Assembly: GCA_019925795.1 (NCBI GenBank)
Contig: CM034315.1
Location: 9,486,001 to 9,550,000, forward strand
DNA from: Dendrobium chrysotoxum
Lineage: Eukaryota > Streptophyta > Magnoliopsida > Asparagales > Orchidaceae
Reading direction: 5' to 3'
DNA length: 64,000 bases
Shown in pieces: positions 36,204 through 47,916 of this stretch. The notes beneath the pieces were generated by a model that searched no databases, was not told where the DNA came from, and saw only the letters and a list, made by a program, of their open reading frames with translations. Numbering within the stretch: the first letter of the stretch is position 1; each line of letters begins with the position of its first letter. The position numbers and the translations under genes are program-made.

Positions 36204-36540
36204 TAGATTACGGAGATATTGGAACAGGCAAGTCGATTATAGTATTGCGTTTTATTAAGGTCAATTTGTTGAATTCCAAGTTTGTATACAATGGCCTTCA
36301 GTGCCTTAACAAGGAATTGAAGTTTTTGGGTGGTTTATTTATGTTACTCACATTGGTTTGCTGACTTTGTAGGAATCAACAATCGGGGTAGCTTTTTTTT
36401 CACAATCTTTGGCTGTTAATGATGAAACTGTGAAATTTGAGATTTGGGATACTGATGGACATAAGATATATCATAGTTTAGCTCCGATGTATTATCGGGG
36501 TGCAGCAGCAGCTATAATTGTGTATGATGTAACGAATCCG
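36204..36540 (+). pseudogene. Rab5-type (RABF) small GTPase gene fragment
   Basis: Exon-like 36204-36279 encodes GDIGTGKSIIVLRFIK (P-loop) followed by a 1-base deletion before the GQFVEFQ motif. After a GT-AG intron, exon-like 36373-36540 encodes ESTIGVAFFSQSLAVND, then FEIWDTDGHKIYHSLAPMYY and RGAAAAIIVYDVTNP, diagnostic of plant Rab5 (STIGAAFF, YHSLAPMYYRGAAAAI). The catalytic WDTAGQE is changed to WDTDGHK, so the switch II Gln is lost. The next Rab5 exon is absent. Non-functional fragment with intron retained. Confidence 0.92.
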
Positions 36541-36789
36541 GTAAGATATACGGCGCTTAGAGTTTATTTTTCTACTTTTATGTTGTAAAATTTAGTTTCA
36601 GACAATAAATATTCTGTATCCTTCCGACTGGCAAGAATAAAATTGTTTAGAAATTGGCGACCAATCTATTCATTAGCATGTGCAAGAAGTCTATGGAGAG
36701 TATGATGAAATTAATTCTACCTTTAGCATTTGCTTGCCATGTTCTGTAAGTTTTGCTAACTTACCAGATAATTTTAATGCCTTTCCAGG

Positions 36790-36897
36790 CTCATATTAGA
36801 GTTGCATATGTGGCTGCTAGGAAGTTAGCTGCTGTTAAAGCCTGGCAAAAATCGGAGACGCTTCGTCGTAGTAATGGCAAGCAAGAGGTCACATAGT
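36790..36897 (+). pseudogene. Unidentified captured exon
   Basis: After a good acceptor (ctttccag) an open frame of 35 codons reads AHIRVAYVAARKLAAVKAWQ and then KSETLRRSNGKQEVT before a stop. It is basic and Ala-rich with helical character. It is not the Rab5 exon expected at this position, so the host element appears to join unrelated exons. Family not recognised. Confidence 0.35.
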
Positions 36898-38489
36898 CCG
36901 AGTTCCCAACCTCAGGACGGCATGGTCTGGCAAAATATCAGTACTGTGAAGGCACATGTGCAGGATTATGGGCGTGTACTGGAACAAGTATGGCAAAAGA
37001 CTGAGGCTCATGGAATTCCAAACATATGCAAGATATAGTTATTTAAATTTTATAAAACACCGTACTGAGGCTGAGGACGGTGCATGTTATTCCTGAATTT
37101 TTTTGTAAAGAATGAAACTTTTTAAAGAAGGAATCATTAGTAATAGATGCAAATCATTCTTTTTATTATCTCACGCTATTATGAGGATCAAGGTGAATAT
37201 TTCTTGTCGATTATTTTTTGGCCTTTACATTTTTGTGTGTGTTGCTGAAAGGATTCAGCTAACGAAATTATTAAATCAATAATACTATTTGATGAACTAT
37301 TCTCACTATGTAGAGTATGCCTAAATTTTGTATCAAAAGGACAATTAAACTTAATGACGGAGGTAGTGCTACCACTATTGACTAATGTTTGTACATCAAG
37401 AGTTTGATGGTTTTCAAGGATAATTTTTGCAGAAACAGATAAAAGAGAGGTTGGATTTGCATTAATTACACCAAGAATTTTATAATCTAAGGATGTTAAG
37501 GATTTGGGTAATTATTTAAAACTTCCTGAAGCATATTGACATAATTTTTCTGTTGATACAGTAAAAAGTACATCGATAGTTATCCATCCAGGTCATAGTT
37601 ATCCTTCCATACGATTTTTCAAATTGTGTAATTCTACTTCATCCATATTATCTAACCAGAATCGATCTTCAGTTTCTGAGTATATACTTTCTTCTAATGA
37701 TAGCGAAGTTACATTATTTTATAAACTTGTACTAGTTGTCTTCCCCTCTGATGCACAAAATGAGCAGCTAAGCCATCGCATTATCAAGCATTCAGTTTTG
37801 TATTTTTGATATTGTATTGATACTTTCTTATACATTTCTCATCTTGTAACATATTTAACCTTGGCGTTTGTCATTAGTAATTGATGCAAATCATTTTTTT
37901 TATTTTAAAATTTTTTGTATTAAAAAATTATTTCACAAAACATAAAGTTATTCCAAACAAATTAAGCCCAACTCAAAAAGCAGTTAGCTTGACAAGATAT
38001 AGTACGCTGATATATCAATTTACAATTTCTTGTAGAATTATTCAGTCATTTATTTCTTGTAGTCTATAATCAAGTTTTCAGCATTAACATTAAAATTTCT
38101 CTCTATCACAAGTATATTTACGTCTATTGCAGCACACTGCTAAATTAATACACAGCAGAATATTATATCTTATAATCTCAAAAAAAATTTATAATAAGAT
38201 AGAGCAATAAATAAATATATTGGTTTTATTTTATAACACCAAATAATATTAATTATTATAAATACACTGCTTTTATAAATACACAAATTATAATGGAAAA
38301 AAAAATTATTACAAATACACCGCTTTTACTTTACTCTGGAAATACCTAACCAAATAAGGAAAATAGTTCTCCTGCGTTTACTTTACAGACAACCAAACAG
38401 GCTCAAAGTATTCAGAATGCATTACATTTATTTTACATTGCATTTATTTTACACTGCATTTTCTTTTCATGCAACCAAACAGCCCCTAA

Positions 38490-39568
38490 AAAAATGTCAA
38501 AGAATTGTGACCCTTTTTTTCCCCTATTTTAGATGTATTCCTACCAACTGAAATAGAGCGCAGCAGTGATAACTTTTGTTTTTGCCATTAATATGCTATG
38601 CTCATTCTGCTTCAAAGGACCTTTTTTCTTCGGATTGATTTATTCATGCATGTATAGTTTAAAGAACGATCAGGGATGCTTTGTTCGTTATTATCTCAGG
38701 CATTAAATGCTTTCTTTCTAAACAATTAGGAACTAAATGGGTTGCATGCTAAACGAATTTCTTGTATTTGTCTTCACTTCACTTAAGTTAAATCAGCTGT
38801 GTTTTCTTTAAATGAGTTTTTTTTTTTTTAATGTAACACAGCAAAAGCTATCCTGCCTAGCAAGTGGTTTATTAGCAGCAAATTAGTTCAACTTTTTAAT
38901 ACCATATGATACGATAACTTTAATGAAATGAAGGTAATCTCAGTCCACCTTGGGTTGGGATATGCTTGGTGTTGAGGACCTTTTAGTAAGTCAAGCTTTA
39001 CTGTTATTAGCCATCATCCCTTACCTTTCAGTTTGCAAGCCAACTACCATGATACCACCTGTCTTACTCTGATTGACTTCAGCTTTGTCGTGCCATATAT
39101 CTTGCAATCATAATCAATGAAATAAACATGGCCTTTCCGAAGTTTTCTTCGGTGACAAGCCATGGATCTTGTGGTGCTGATAAATCAATTGATTGTTTGA
39201 TTTTGGAAGTTTTTTGTTTGAATTATCCTCAAGTTGGATTAAGTCTTCGAATTAGCCAAACTGTGTTTGGATGAGGGATGAGCAAATGCGAAATATTTTT
39301 TTTTGTTGCATATGATTTGAGTTATGCTGCATTGCTTCTATTAATTTTACTCATGAAGATGTAATCTTCTATCAATTATTTTAAATTCTGTAATTTACTC
39401 ATTGCATATAAATGGCCCAAAATAAGTATTATGCATGGCTTGGGTAAAAACTAATCCTATAGAGATGCAATTTGGAGCCTTCAGAATGATTGTTTGTGAA
39501 TGCTTGGGGTTATAAAATGATAAATTTTGTCAGGTAAAGTTCTAGCATTTTTTTTTTGGAACGGACAT
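38490..39568. other. Intergenic, no gene seen
   Basis: Unique AT-rich sequence without a supported open frame or a recognisable repeat. Confidence 0.4.
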
Positions 39569-39725
39569 AATTCTATGATTGATGGGCGTGTTAAGAATGA
39601 GAGTTTTGTTGATGTGCGCAAGGGGTTTGACAAAATGCCAGGAAAGTATGTGGTGAACTACATGGCACTAAAGATCTATTTTGGATGATGCTTGAGTGGG
39701 ATGTGGTGTCCTGGAACTATTTTAT
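39569..39725 (+). pseudogene. PPR-protein fragment
   Basis: The frame reads NSMIDGRVKNESFVDVRKGF then DKMPGKYVVNYMAL, followed by a TGA and a frameshift into EWDVVSWNYFIDL. The pattern MIDGyvKnGsf.dArkvFDkMP.kdVVsWn is typical of plant P/PLS-class pentatricopeptide repeats. Only about one and a half repeats are left, with a stop and a frameshift. Confidence 0.7.
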
Positions 39726-41923
39726 TGATTTGTAATAATACATCATGTTTGTTGCATCCCAGGTTTCCTAATTCTTATAGGTGCAATTAGTCAAAGAACG
39801 TCATGATTGTGACCAAAACCAAGCCAAAAAGTTCCATTTACTTTGGCATGAAATTTTCATTCTAACGATAGATTATATTTATAAGTTAGCTACACTCAAA
39901 CCTTCTTGGCAAGGTTTTTGTTATATGTGCAAAGTTTGACTTTTCTATGGCTATGAATTATTCTGCCTCTAAAAATGATGACTATATTGTTGTAAATAGT
40001 GTAGGCCATATGTTTTGATATGAGCCTTTCTTGTCTAACCCCACCACTCAATAGACGCTTGAGAGTTCATTCCTTCCCTGCGGTCCAGGCTTTAAAAGTA
40101 GAAACATGTTAGATTTTCCCATGACAGAGGTTTTAACCTCAGAGGAGATGAACTCTGAATAATTAATATGATAACATTTCTATGTTGGAAACGGGGCTCC
40201 CATTACTATCTAAATGCTAAATGTGAATTACACAAATTCAGCTTCTCTGATTTTATTTAGGGATGTGTTGTTCATCTTTTTTTAGCCTTTTTTCATGTGC
40301 TAAATGACAAATCTTGCCTTGATAAGCATTGATGTTCTTTTTGGCAATTTTTTTAGAGTTCGAGTTATTTTAATTACAAATACGCATCTACACATACATT
40401 AAAAGCCTCGAATGTGTGATTACTTTATTATAAGTCAGCTTCCAATCGATAGATTAAGGCTTCGTTTGGGACGTCTTTCTTTGACATAATCTTTGATTGC
40501 TATATGACTGAATTTTATTTGGACTTTTTGACATAACCTACGGACTTTTTGATCTTATTTTAGCTTAAATTATAAATTTCATATTTTTCTCATATAAATT
40601 TTTTTCATAAATAAAAAATACAAGCAATAGTCTCTTCGCTATAAAAATTATTTTAGTGGAAATCAGGAAGATTCGCCAATTACATTCCGTAAATCTTCTC
40701 CTCGGCCCTTCTCTCGTTTCCTCACCTTGTCACTTTACTCTTCTAATAGATATTATATTTATCACATAATGATCAATCGATTAGGAACACTTGCATTTCA
40801 CATTAACACATTTGTTAATTTTCATATACTTTATTGTATATGAAGAATAATATAAGTTTATGTCTATTAAGTATTAATTATGTATAAATTATATGTACAT
40901 ATATAAATATTGAATGTAATAATATCAATCATATAGAATATCATAAATTAAATCTAAGTTTTATAATATAATTTTTTTATTTTTAAAAAATTTATTCACG
41001 TGCATCATGTGCAATGCAAGCAACATAATTCTCTTAGTTTACTATCATTTAAATTTAAAAAAAAATATATTGACATGATTTAGTGCTATTTACTAAATAG
41101 CCAAGTAAAAAATATTGACACCAGTGTTGAAAATCCCAACGAGATTGTTCCATTGGCTGTGGAACCCTGTTAATAGTCAAATAGAAATTACATAAAAGTG
41201 GTGGAAGGGAAAGGAGTTTAAAAGGAGAGGAGATTTCCTCTCAATTTTTCCTCAAACTCATCCTTCCCTTTTTTTCATCTTGCCTGAAAAAGTTTTCCTA
41301 AGAGGCACTGCCTCACCAGTCACCTCTTCACACTGCTCATTGCATTCTTATTTAGATGGATGGGACTGGTTGTGTTCGAGTTGGTGCACCCTAATACTCC
41401 TTTTTTCAAAAGTTAATACGATTTACAAATATATTTTATAAAGATCTTTCCGTCACCTAATAAATTTAGTTACCTCACACTAATCTAAATCCTTAGAGGC
41501 ATTGCCTTATCTCTAATTGAAATATCCATTGCCTTGATAGATTTAGGGAAGAAGTGTTACTGCTCTTTTATTTTACATATATTATGGGAGTTAAACTTTA
41601 TCTTAAGAAAAAAATTATTTTTGAGTGTTGTTTTGTAGTATAAAAATGCAATCTTTTTATATATTAATGCTTCTCGTTGTCTCAAGCAAACATTTTCAAG
41701 TAAATGTATACTTTTGATCTGTTTTATATGAGCTCTTGATACAAGTATCATCCATGTGTATCCTATACAAATTTGTTCATAGGAAGCCCTTCTTTGTACA
41801 TGTTTAAATCATATTGCTGATATTTATTCAATCTAGCTCATATAATTACTGGAAAAACATCTTAATTTGTAACAGGTACATTCTAAACCTTCCTAAAGTT
41901 GAATTTCAATCCTCAAATGCAGC
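39726..41923. other. Intergenic with transposon debris
   Basis: No gene. 40350-40460 has weak resemblance to the minus-strand SINE family. At 40456-40475 TAA + ggcttcgtttggga matches one end of the Tourist-like MITE family without its partner end. At 40995-41030 ttcacgtgcatcatgtgca resembles the Helitron-like end at 42625-42657. Confidence 0.35.
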
Positions 41924-42085
41924 GTGCTTCCTAATGATGATTGGTTTATTGATATTGCTCAAGAAAATATAAGCAAGATAAGTGGAAAGGCTAGAATGGG
42001 CAATGGAGAGAGAGACCATAATAGCCCAACAGCTTCAGTGTCTACAATATCTATGTCATCAGTAAGATCACATGGAAGCTTCTAA
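41924..42085 (+). pseudogene. Captured C-terminal exon of an unidentified protein
   Basis: After an acceptor (caaatgcag) the frame reads VLPNDDWFIDIAQENISKIS, continues with a Ser/Thr-rich tail (SPTASVSTIS), and stops after SVRSHGSF. It is 53 codons with normal codon composition, preserved and without stops. It looks like the last exon of a conserved plant protein, but I do not recognise the family. No upstream exon of the same gene was identified. Confidence 0.45.
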
Positions 42086-42624
42086 TCTAAATTTTCTCTT
42101 GTTTACAGATCCCTGTATAATTAGCTGTAATTTGTTTCATTCAATTTCTTCAACTGTTATGTTGCATTTCAACATTAGGTTCTGATTTATTTTTGATCCA
42201 GCAAATATGCTGAAATTTTCTTCTTTGTTGTTTGGGTTTGTATGTGGTAAGTTTTCCTACATCATTTCCAAACTCGAAACTGTATAATTCTTTGAATTGA
42301 GCACATGAGATTCATTTTCTGCTTCTGCAGAATGATGATCCATAAGGATGGAAACTTGCAAAGTTTTATTAATGAATTTGAAGTTCTGTAGTTGGTTTCT
42401 GTTCAATAGTTTCTTCTTATGGATCTTACTTTATGATTTGCTATGATTGATCATTCAATTTCTGTGTAAAATATATAATGAAAATTTCATGTATTTATTT
42501 TAATATAATTTAGATATTTTTATTTCTATATCTCTATTACTAATTTAGTGTTATTTAACATAATATATATTTTTTAATTTATTTTAAACTTTCATTATAT
42601 ATTTTTTATTTTTTATTTTTTATT

Positions 42625-42657
42625 CACGTGTATCATGTGCACGTGCATTTATACTAG
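42625..42657 (+). mobile_element. Helitron-like 3' terminus (candidate)
   Basis: A CACGTG...CACGTG hairpin (625-630 with 640-645 of this kilobase) is followed 8 bases later by CTAG and then T, the arrangement of plant Helitron 3' ends (hairpin, short spacer, CTRR, insertion before T). A related but variant end lies near 40995-41030. No 5' TC terminus or Rep/helicase was found. Confidence 0.4.
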
Positions 42658-43229
42658 TATATAATAACTACATTAATAAAGAAAACATATTGATTTCTTG
42701 GTAGAAGACGAGTTCAAATTTTAAGATGCATTCATACTGATACGAAGATACAAATATTATATGACACATACATGCGATATATCTATTATTAAAATATAGA
42801 ACACTAACACACAATAAATATGTCATTATTATATCATATCTTAAAATTTTAAGAGATTACATATAAACTATAAATTATATAAATATAAAATGAATTCATA
42901 TAATATTAAATTTATTTCAATTACTCATAAATTAAAATATATTTATTGCAGACAAAAACATTCAATGTGATAAAGTGAGAGTTTTACATTCAAGCTTTGC
43001 ATGAGGATCTAACACACGATAGATAAATAAAGAAGGCACGAGAGATACCAAGTTTTATGTCAAAAATCAAAGGAAAAGAAAAGACATCAAGGCTCTGTGT
43101 AGTTAAAATGATTCTACTATATGAGCATTGATTATAAATATTTGTCTACCCCTCACTTTGGAGGCAACAATATTACAAGAGCATGAGAAACTTGAAAAAA
43201 ATATTGTGATGTCAATATATGAAGAAATG

Positions 43230-43800
43230 TATTCAAATGGTTGTAGTTAAGTAACAATGATCCGACAATTTTGATTAGATAGCAATAACCCAATAATGTT
43301 GATTAAGTGGCAAATCTGAAGACAACAGTCTAGTGATGATGGTAGCTAGATGGTGGTGTTAGGCTAACAATGGTGGTCAAGTGGCGATGGTTTGACAACG
43401 GCAGTCGAGTGTGCTAGAGTTCGAGAATGGTGGTCAGGTAGCAGTGGTTCGATGCTGGTGATCCAATGAGAATAGTCGGGTGGTAGCAGTCCGATGATGT
43501 GGGGTTGAGTGGAGAAGATCTAAATGTGATAGTTAGGCGATAGTTCAACGACAATGGTCGTGCGATGAGTTGATAGTGGCACTCATATGGTGAAGGTTTG
43601 ATGACGGCGGTTAAGTGGTGGTCCAACAATAATGATCGAGTAGTGGTCCTACAATGATGGTCAGGTGATGAAGGTTAAATGACAACGGTCAAAGTGGTGG
43701 TTTGATGGGGGCGATCAGGTGATGGTCCGACAATGGCAATGGAACAATGGTCTAATGGTGGCAGTCGAGCGATGATTCAACAACAATGATGCTATGGTGG
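43230..43800. repeat. Decayed GGT-rich minisatellite
   Basis: About 570 bp of imperfect short repeats with words such as gtggtccgacaatg, ggtcaggtgatgg and ggcagtcgag. It looks like an older, diverged form of the 30-bp array at 46531-46982, and like that array it lies about 0.2 kb before a copy of repeat X. Confidence 0.6.
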
Positions 43801-43984
43801 ACCTCTAGCTTTCTTCAAACATGAATTATATTGAACTCTAGCAAGAGGTTCTCTTTATGTATAGAGTGAGAGCTTATTTATTATTTTTTAAAAATGCCAT
43901 GCCCTATAAATATGATAAAAAATCACAATACACTATCAAATGTCCGGTATGGATTCTCTTAATCATAGAATATTCATTCAACAT

Positions 43985-44330
43985 TTTAAGTGCCTTCATG
44001 TTGTCGAAATTAAGTGATATTGGGCTTGTTAGATTTGTCTCATCTAGGCACTAGATTTGACTAGAAGCATGTCAAATTTGGAGATTATTTAGTCCTTTAT
44101 TAATATTTCAAAATTTTCATAACTCTTCAAGCTTTTGATATAAGATTATTTAAACTTGGATTGGATCATGTTCAATATCATTGGGTTTATCTTGTCAAGC
44201 CAATCAATTTGATTAAAAATTTTCATGAAAATTAGAGTTAGGATGGTCTTGAATTTAATTTTAGAAGCTTTCAATTGGAATGGACATCAAGATTCGTGCA
44301 TGATTAATCCAATTTTTAATCAAGTATCAA
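43985..44330. repeat. Dispersed repeat X, copy 2
   Basis: Shares gggcttgttagatttgtctcatctagg, aagcatgtca and tttggagattattt with the 47.2-kb and 10.5-kb copies. Confidence 0.55.
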
Positions 44331-44994
44331 TATTTAAGTTTATTAAAGATCTAATACTCAATTAAAGAAGTTATTGTATGATATTAAGGATTGTTACTCC
44401 AAAGTTTAAAAAAAATTAATTCTCTTATAAAAAATAAAAAATAAACATAAGAAAATCATTAAAATAGAGCAAACCAAAGAAAATAAATTTTATGTAGCTA
44501 TTAAGTTATGTAATAAATTTTAAAATTAAAGAGATGAGGCAGCTTAATTTAAAATTTTTATATTCTTATTTTAATACACTTTTAAAATTAAAATTACTAT
44601 TCACCATATATGTGTCAGATACATCATACAAGCGTTAGCTAATTTTCTTTATTTTTTTTTATTGACACATAGATGATTTATTTGATATAAAATTGCATGT
44701 TTTCCTAGAGTCTTATTTTTTAAATAATATATATTAATCATTTTCAATCAAAAGGCCTATTTTTTAATATTTCATTTTCTTACCTTCAGCTCCCTCAACT
44801 TTATTTTATTTTTTCCCATCTGATAATAGAAAATTTTTAACTAATTATTACAATGCATATTTTCCTCAATTTGATTATTATCTAATTACATCTTGTTAAT
44901 TAAAAAATATACTTAACCATTATTCAAATGAGTAATTATGAATCAACAATTAGATTAAGGTGGGAAGGCAACTTGATCATATAATGAGGGAGCA
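44331..44994. other. AT-rich intergenic, nothing seen
   Basis: AT-rich sequence without open frame or recognisable repeat. Confidence 0.4.
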
Positions 44995-45371
44995 GGGGTG
45001 TCAAGATGGGTTGATGAGTCAGGTTCAAGTTTAACCCAAAATTGACTCGACCATAATCCAGTCAACCTGAACCTGACCCGCTAGTAACCCGAATGATCTG
45101 AAATCGACCTGTTAACTTATTTTTGTTAAATTTTTTAAATAGCTTATTTACTATGAAATCTAAGATATTTAATAGAAAATAAGAAGATTATACCCGTAAG
45201 TAAAAAAATTAAGAAAACATGATATTAAACATGTCATTTTCGGGTCAAAAGCGGGTCGTGGGTCAACCTAAACCCAACCTGCTTATTAAATGGGTCAACC
45301 AAAACCGGAATTTTTTGGGTCGGGCTCAAATATGGTTGGCAGGACAGGTCATTTATTGATAATCCTAGGAA
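44995..45371. mobile_element. GACCCG-rich MITE-like element, copy 1
   Basis: Starts GGGGTGTCAAGATGGG and may end ttgataatcct, a decayed complement of the start. The inside is full of gggtc/gacccg words (for example gggtcaaaagcgggtcgtgggtc). A second partial copy at 47917-48121 ends TTTTGACACCC. The pattern is common in plant nonautonomous elements; the superfamily is uncertain. Confidence 0.5.
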
Positions 45372-46180
45372 GGAGAGTTTAAATTAGTGCTTTTAACTCG
45401 AAACAAGCGAATAATGAGACATATAATGATATATTTAATATCACAAATTGTTATTTGATTAATTATAAAATTTAATTAAATAAAACTAAAATAACAATTC
45501 AAATTTGTTAAATTAAAAGAAAACTAATAAAAGATCACTTTAATGACCTTAAATAACTCCTTCATTAAATTCTTATTGTTGGGGTGGAAGTAAACTATGC
45601 AACGAACACAAAACAAGAAATAGAAAGCAATGGAAACAAGAGGACAACAATATTCAACATAGAAAAACCTGAAATAAGGAAAATGCCACAGAGCCACACC
45701 ACACAAAAAAATCCACTATAAAAATTGGGAGAAATTTGTACAGATTTCTCTTCTCTCTTGCTCTCTCTTTACTTCTCTTCACTCTTACACCGTTCTTACA
45801 CACAAAATAAAAGAGAAAGTCAAGTAAAATAACACCAAGGGACACCACTCATAAGAATAAAGAGAAAGAAAACCATCAAGTTCACCTCGAAGTGCTAGGT
45901 ATCCTCCCAGCGAGCATGACAAATTGAACTGAGGTCCGAGATAACATTACAACTCGATTGATATACATATGCACATTCAAATTCCACACAAACTAATACT
46001 TATGTGAGAAGTGTATATATAAAGATATATAAAGTATTAATTTCAAAATATAATAATTAAGTCTTAAACAAAAGATAAAAATAGAGATCATTGTTGTAAA
46101 ACTTTACTACAACTCGATCACACGAGCTTTGAGATTGTCGGGAAAAAAAAAGATTTCGATAAGATGGACGTTCAAACATC
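45372..46180. other. LTR-like fragment and flank
   Basis: 45590-45790 contains cgaacacaaaacaagaaat, aaaaacctgaaataaggaaaatgcc and a C/T-rich tract, resembling the 'gaacacaagatttacgtggaaaacc' LTR type seen at 46268 and (reverse) at 49640-49730. No ends can be fixed. No gene. Confidence 0.35.
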
Positions 46181-47530
46181 ACTGTTGTTGCGGGCTAGAA
46201 TATATGCGGCGGTAGAGTATTAATCCAATGTCTTAGCGTTGCACGAATATCCAGCTCACACACAGAGAACACAAGATTTTTACGTGGAAAACCCTGAAAA
46301 AAAGGGAAAAACCACGGGGCCTGGCCCAGTTGAAATGATTCCACTAGAACTTGAGCAGATTACAGGGGACTGACTCGCCTCCAAGGACGATCAGATTACA
46401 AGTATCACCCGTAGGGTGAAAGTTAGAGGCTTTTGAAGGCCTAAGGTCGCGCTGGCAGAACTTCGGGGTCTCCCGGCGGTCTGGCAGAATTTTGGTCCCT
46501 AGGTAGTTGTCGGGCAGAATTGAGGATGTTAAATGGTGGTCCGGTGGAACTCCGACGTCAGGCGGTGGTCCGGTGAAGAGCAGGGCCTCAGGTGGTGGTC
46601 CGGCGAAGAGCAGGGCTTCAGGCGGTGGTCCGGTGAAGAGCAGGGCCTCAAGCGGTGGTCCGGCAAGAGCAGGGCCTCAGGTGGTGGTCCGGCGAAGTGC
46701 AGGGCCTCAGGTGGTGGTCCGGCGAAGAGCAGGGCCTCAGGTGGTGGTCTGGCGAAGTGCAGGGCCTCGGGTGATGGTCCGATGAAGTGCAGGGCCTCAG
46801 GTGGTGGTCCGACGAAGAGCAGGGCTTCAGGCGGTGGTCCGGCGAAGAGCAGGGCCTCAGGTGGTGGTCCGGCTAAGTGCAGGGCCTCAGGTGGTGGTCC
46901 GATGAAGAGAAGGGCCTTATGTGGTGGTCCGGCGGAACTCTGGCGTCAGGCGGTGGTCCGGCAAAACTCCGGCGGTGGTCGAGGAGGAGCGAGGGGGCAA
47001 GAGCTCTCTCTTTTTCTCCTTAGGAATAGGTGTCCCTTTTCATGAGAAATTGGGTCTCTATTTATAGAAATTCGTGAGTGGCATGGCCCGTAAATAGGAG
47101 GAAGATCCATGGTAGTTAGGGAGTGATTGAATGGACGGCCGATCTTGAATCCCTTGATCATAGACCGTTCGCTGGACATTTGAAGGTCTTAATGATGTTA
47201 GAATCTGGCGATCTTGGGCTCGTTGGATTCGTCTCGTCGAGACGCTCGATTCGACTATAAGCATGTTACATTTGGAGACCGTTTGGTAATCCAAATTATG
47301 GTTTGGATCTTCCAACAGCGCTTCAGAATCTTGATTTGGACCTCTTTGGGCTCGGATTGGGTCGAACTTGGTGTCGTTGGGTTCGTATTTCCGAGACGCT
47401 CGGTTTGACTATAAGTTTGCTGAAATCGGAGTTTGGATGGTCCCAAAATTAATTTCGGAAGTTTCCAACTTGGTTTTGCCTCGAGATTCGTGCCAGATTA
47501 AGATAATTTTTTGAGGATGTATCAACTGTT
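46181..47530 (+). mobile_element. Retroelement relic (LTR-like) containing the minisatellite and repeat X
   Basis: Begins near TGTTGCGGGCTAG, has acacaagatttttacgtgg typical of plant LTRs at about 46268, the 30-bp array at 46531-46982, ctatttatagaaattcg near 47057, and the best-preserved copy of repeat X at 47200-47520. The order array then repeat X also holds at 43.2-44.3 kb and at 51.8-52.4 kb. No coding domain; ends not defined. Confidence 0.45.
46531..46982 (+). repeat. 30-bp GC-rich minisatellite
   Basis: About 15 tandem units built on cagggcctcaggtggtggtc + cggcgaagag, exactly 30 bp with rare 29- and 31-bp units. Variation is mostly single-base (c/t, gtgaag/gcgaag, gaagtg). Since 30 is a multiple of 3 an open frame of repeated RASGGGPAKS results (46533-47045 and 46507-46785). 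This is not taken as a gene. Confidence 0.9.
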
Positions 47531-47916
47531 GTTCGAAATTTTGGCTGCCTCTTTATTCAGAAGTCATGAGTTATATTTTTATATAACATTATGATCATTT
47601 CGATCAAAAATAAAATTTTATGCATAATTTTCCAAGAAAATAAACATGGGAGATATTCAGTCAATATATAAAGTCAAATTTTCCCATAGTTAGAACGGTA
47701 CAAAATATTAAAATCTATAAGATAAACGCATATATGCATAAAATTAAAAAAAAAAACATTATGAGAAAAAGAAAATATAATTTTCTCTCTTAACATGTTC
47801 TGTAGAACAACATAACAGTTCGTCCTTATGATGCTACCAACAACTTCGCCATTAAGCCACCATTATTTCCAATTCTCTCTGGATTTTTTTATCCTTTCTA
47901 CTCTAAACCTTGGTTC

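Larger units (their letters stand above)
34547..38486 (+). mobile_element. PIF/Harbinger-like non-autonomous element carrying gene fragments
   Basis: The left end reads GGGCCTGTTTGGTATGCA and the right end TGCAACCAAACAGCCCC, an imperfect terminal inverted repeat of about 17 bp, flanked on both sides by TAA (34544-34546 and 38487-38489). Terminal GG(G/C)CTGTTTGG and a 3-bp TAA duplication fit PIF/Harbinger. Subterminal sequence on both sides contains related gtaaagta/tacattta words. No transposase was seen. Inside lie a 156-bp tandem duplication, a LINE reverse-transcriptase tail, a Rab5-type fragment and an unknown exon. Confidence 0.65.

Noticed and set aside
43857..44054. 65-codon open frame
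   Set aside because: Overlaps dispersed repeat X and its copies elsewhere do not preserve the frame.
46531..46982. CRISPR array
   Set aside because: Contiguous tandem repeat without unique spacers in a plant nuclear genome; the same applies to the 34-bp and 248-bp arrays.
46507..47045. Open frames encoding repeated RASGGGPAKS, resembling a glycine-rich structural protein
   Set aside because: The frame is a by-product of a minisatellite whose unit is a multiple of 3; two different frames are open over the same DNA and there is no start context, signal peptide or conserved flank.
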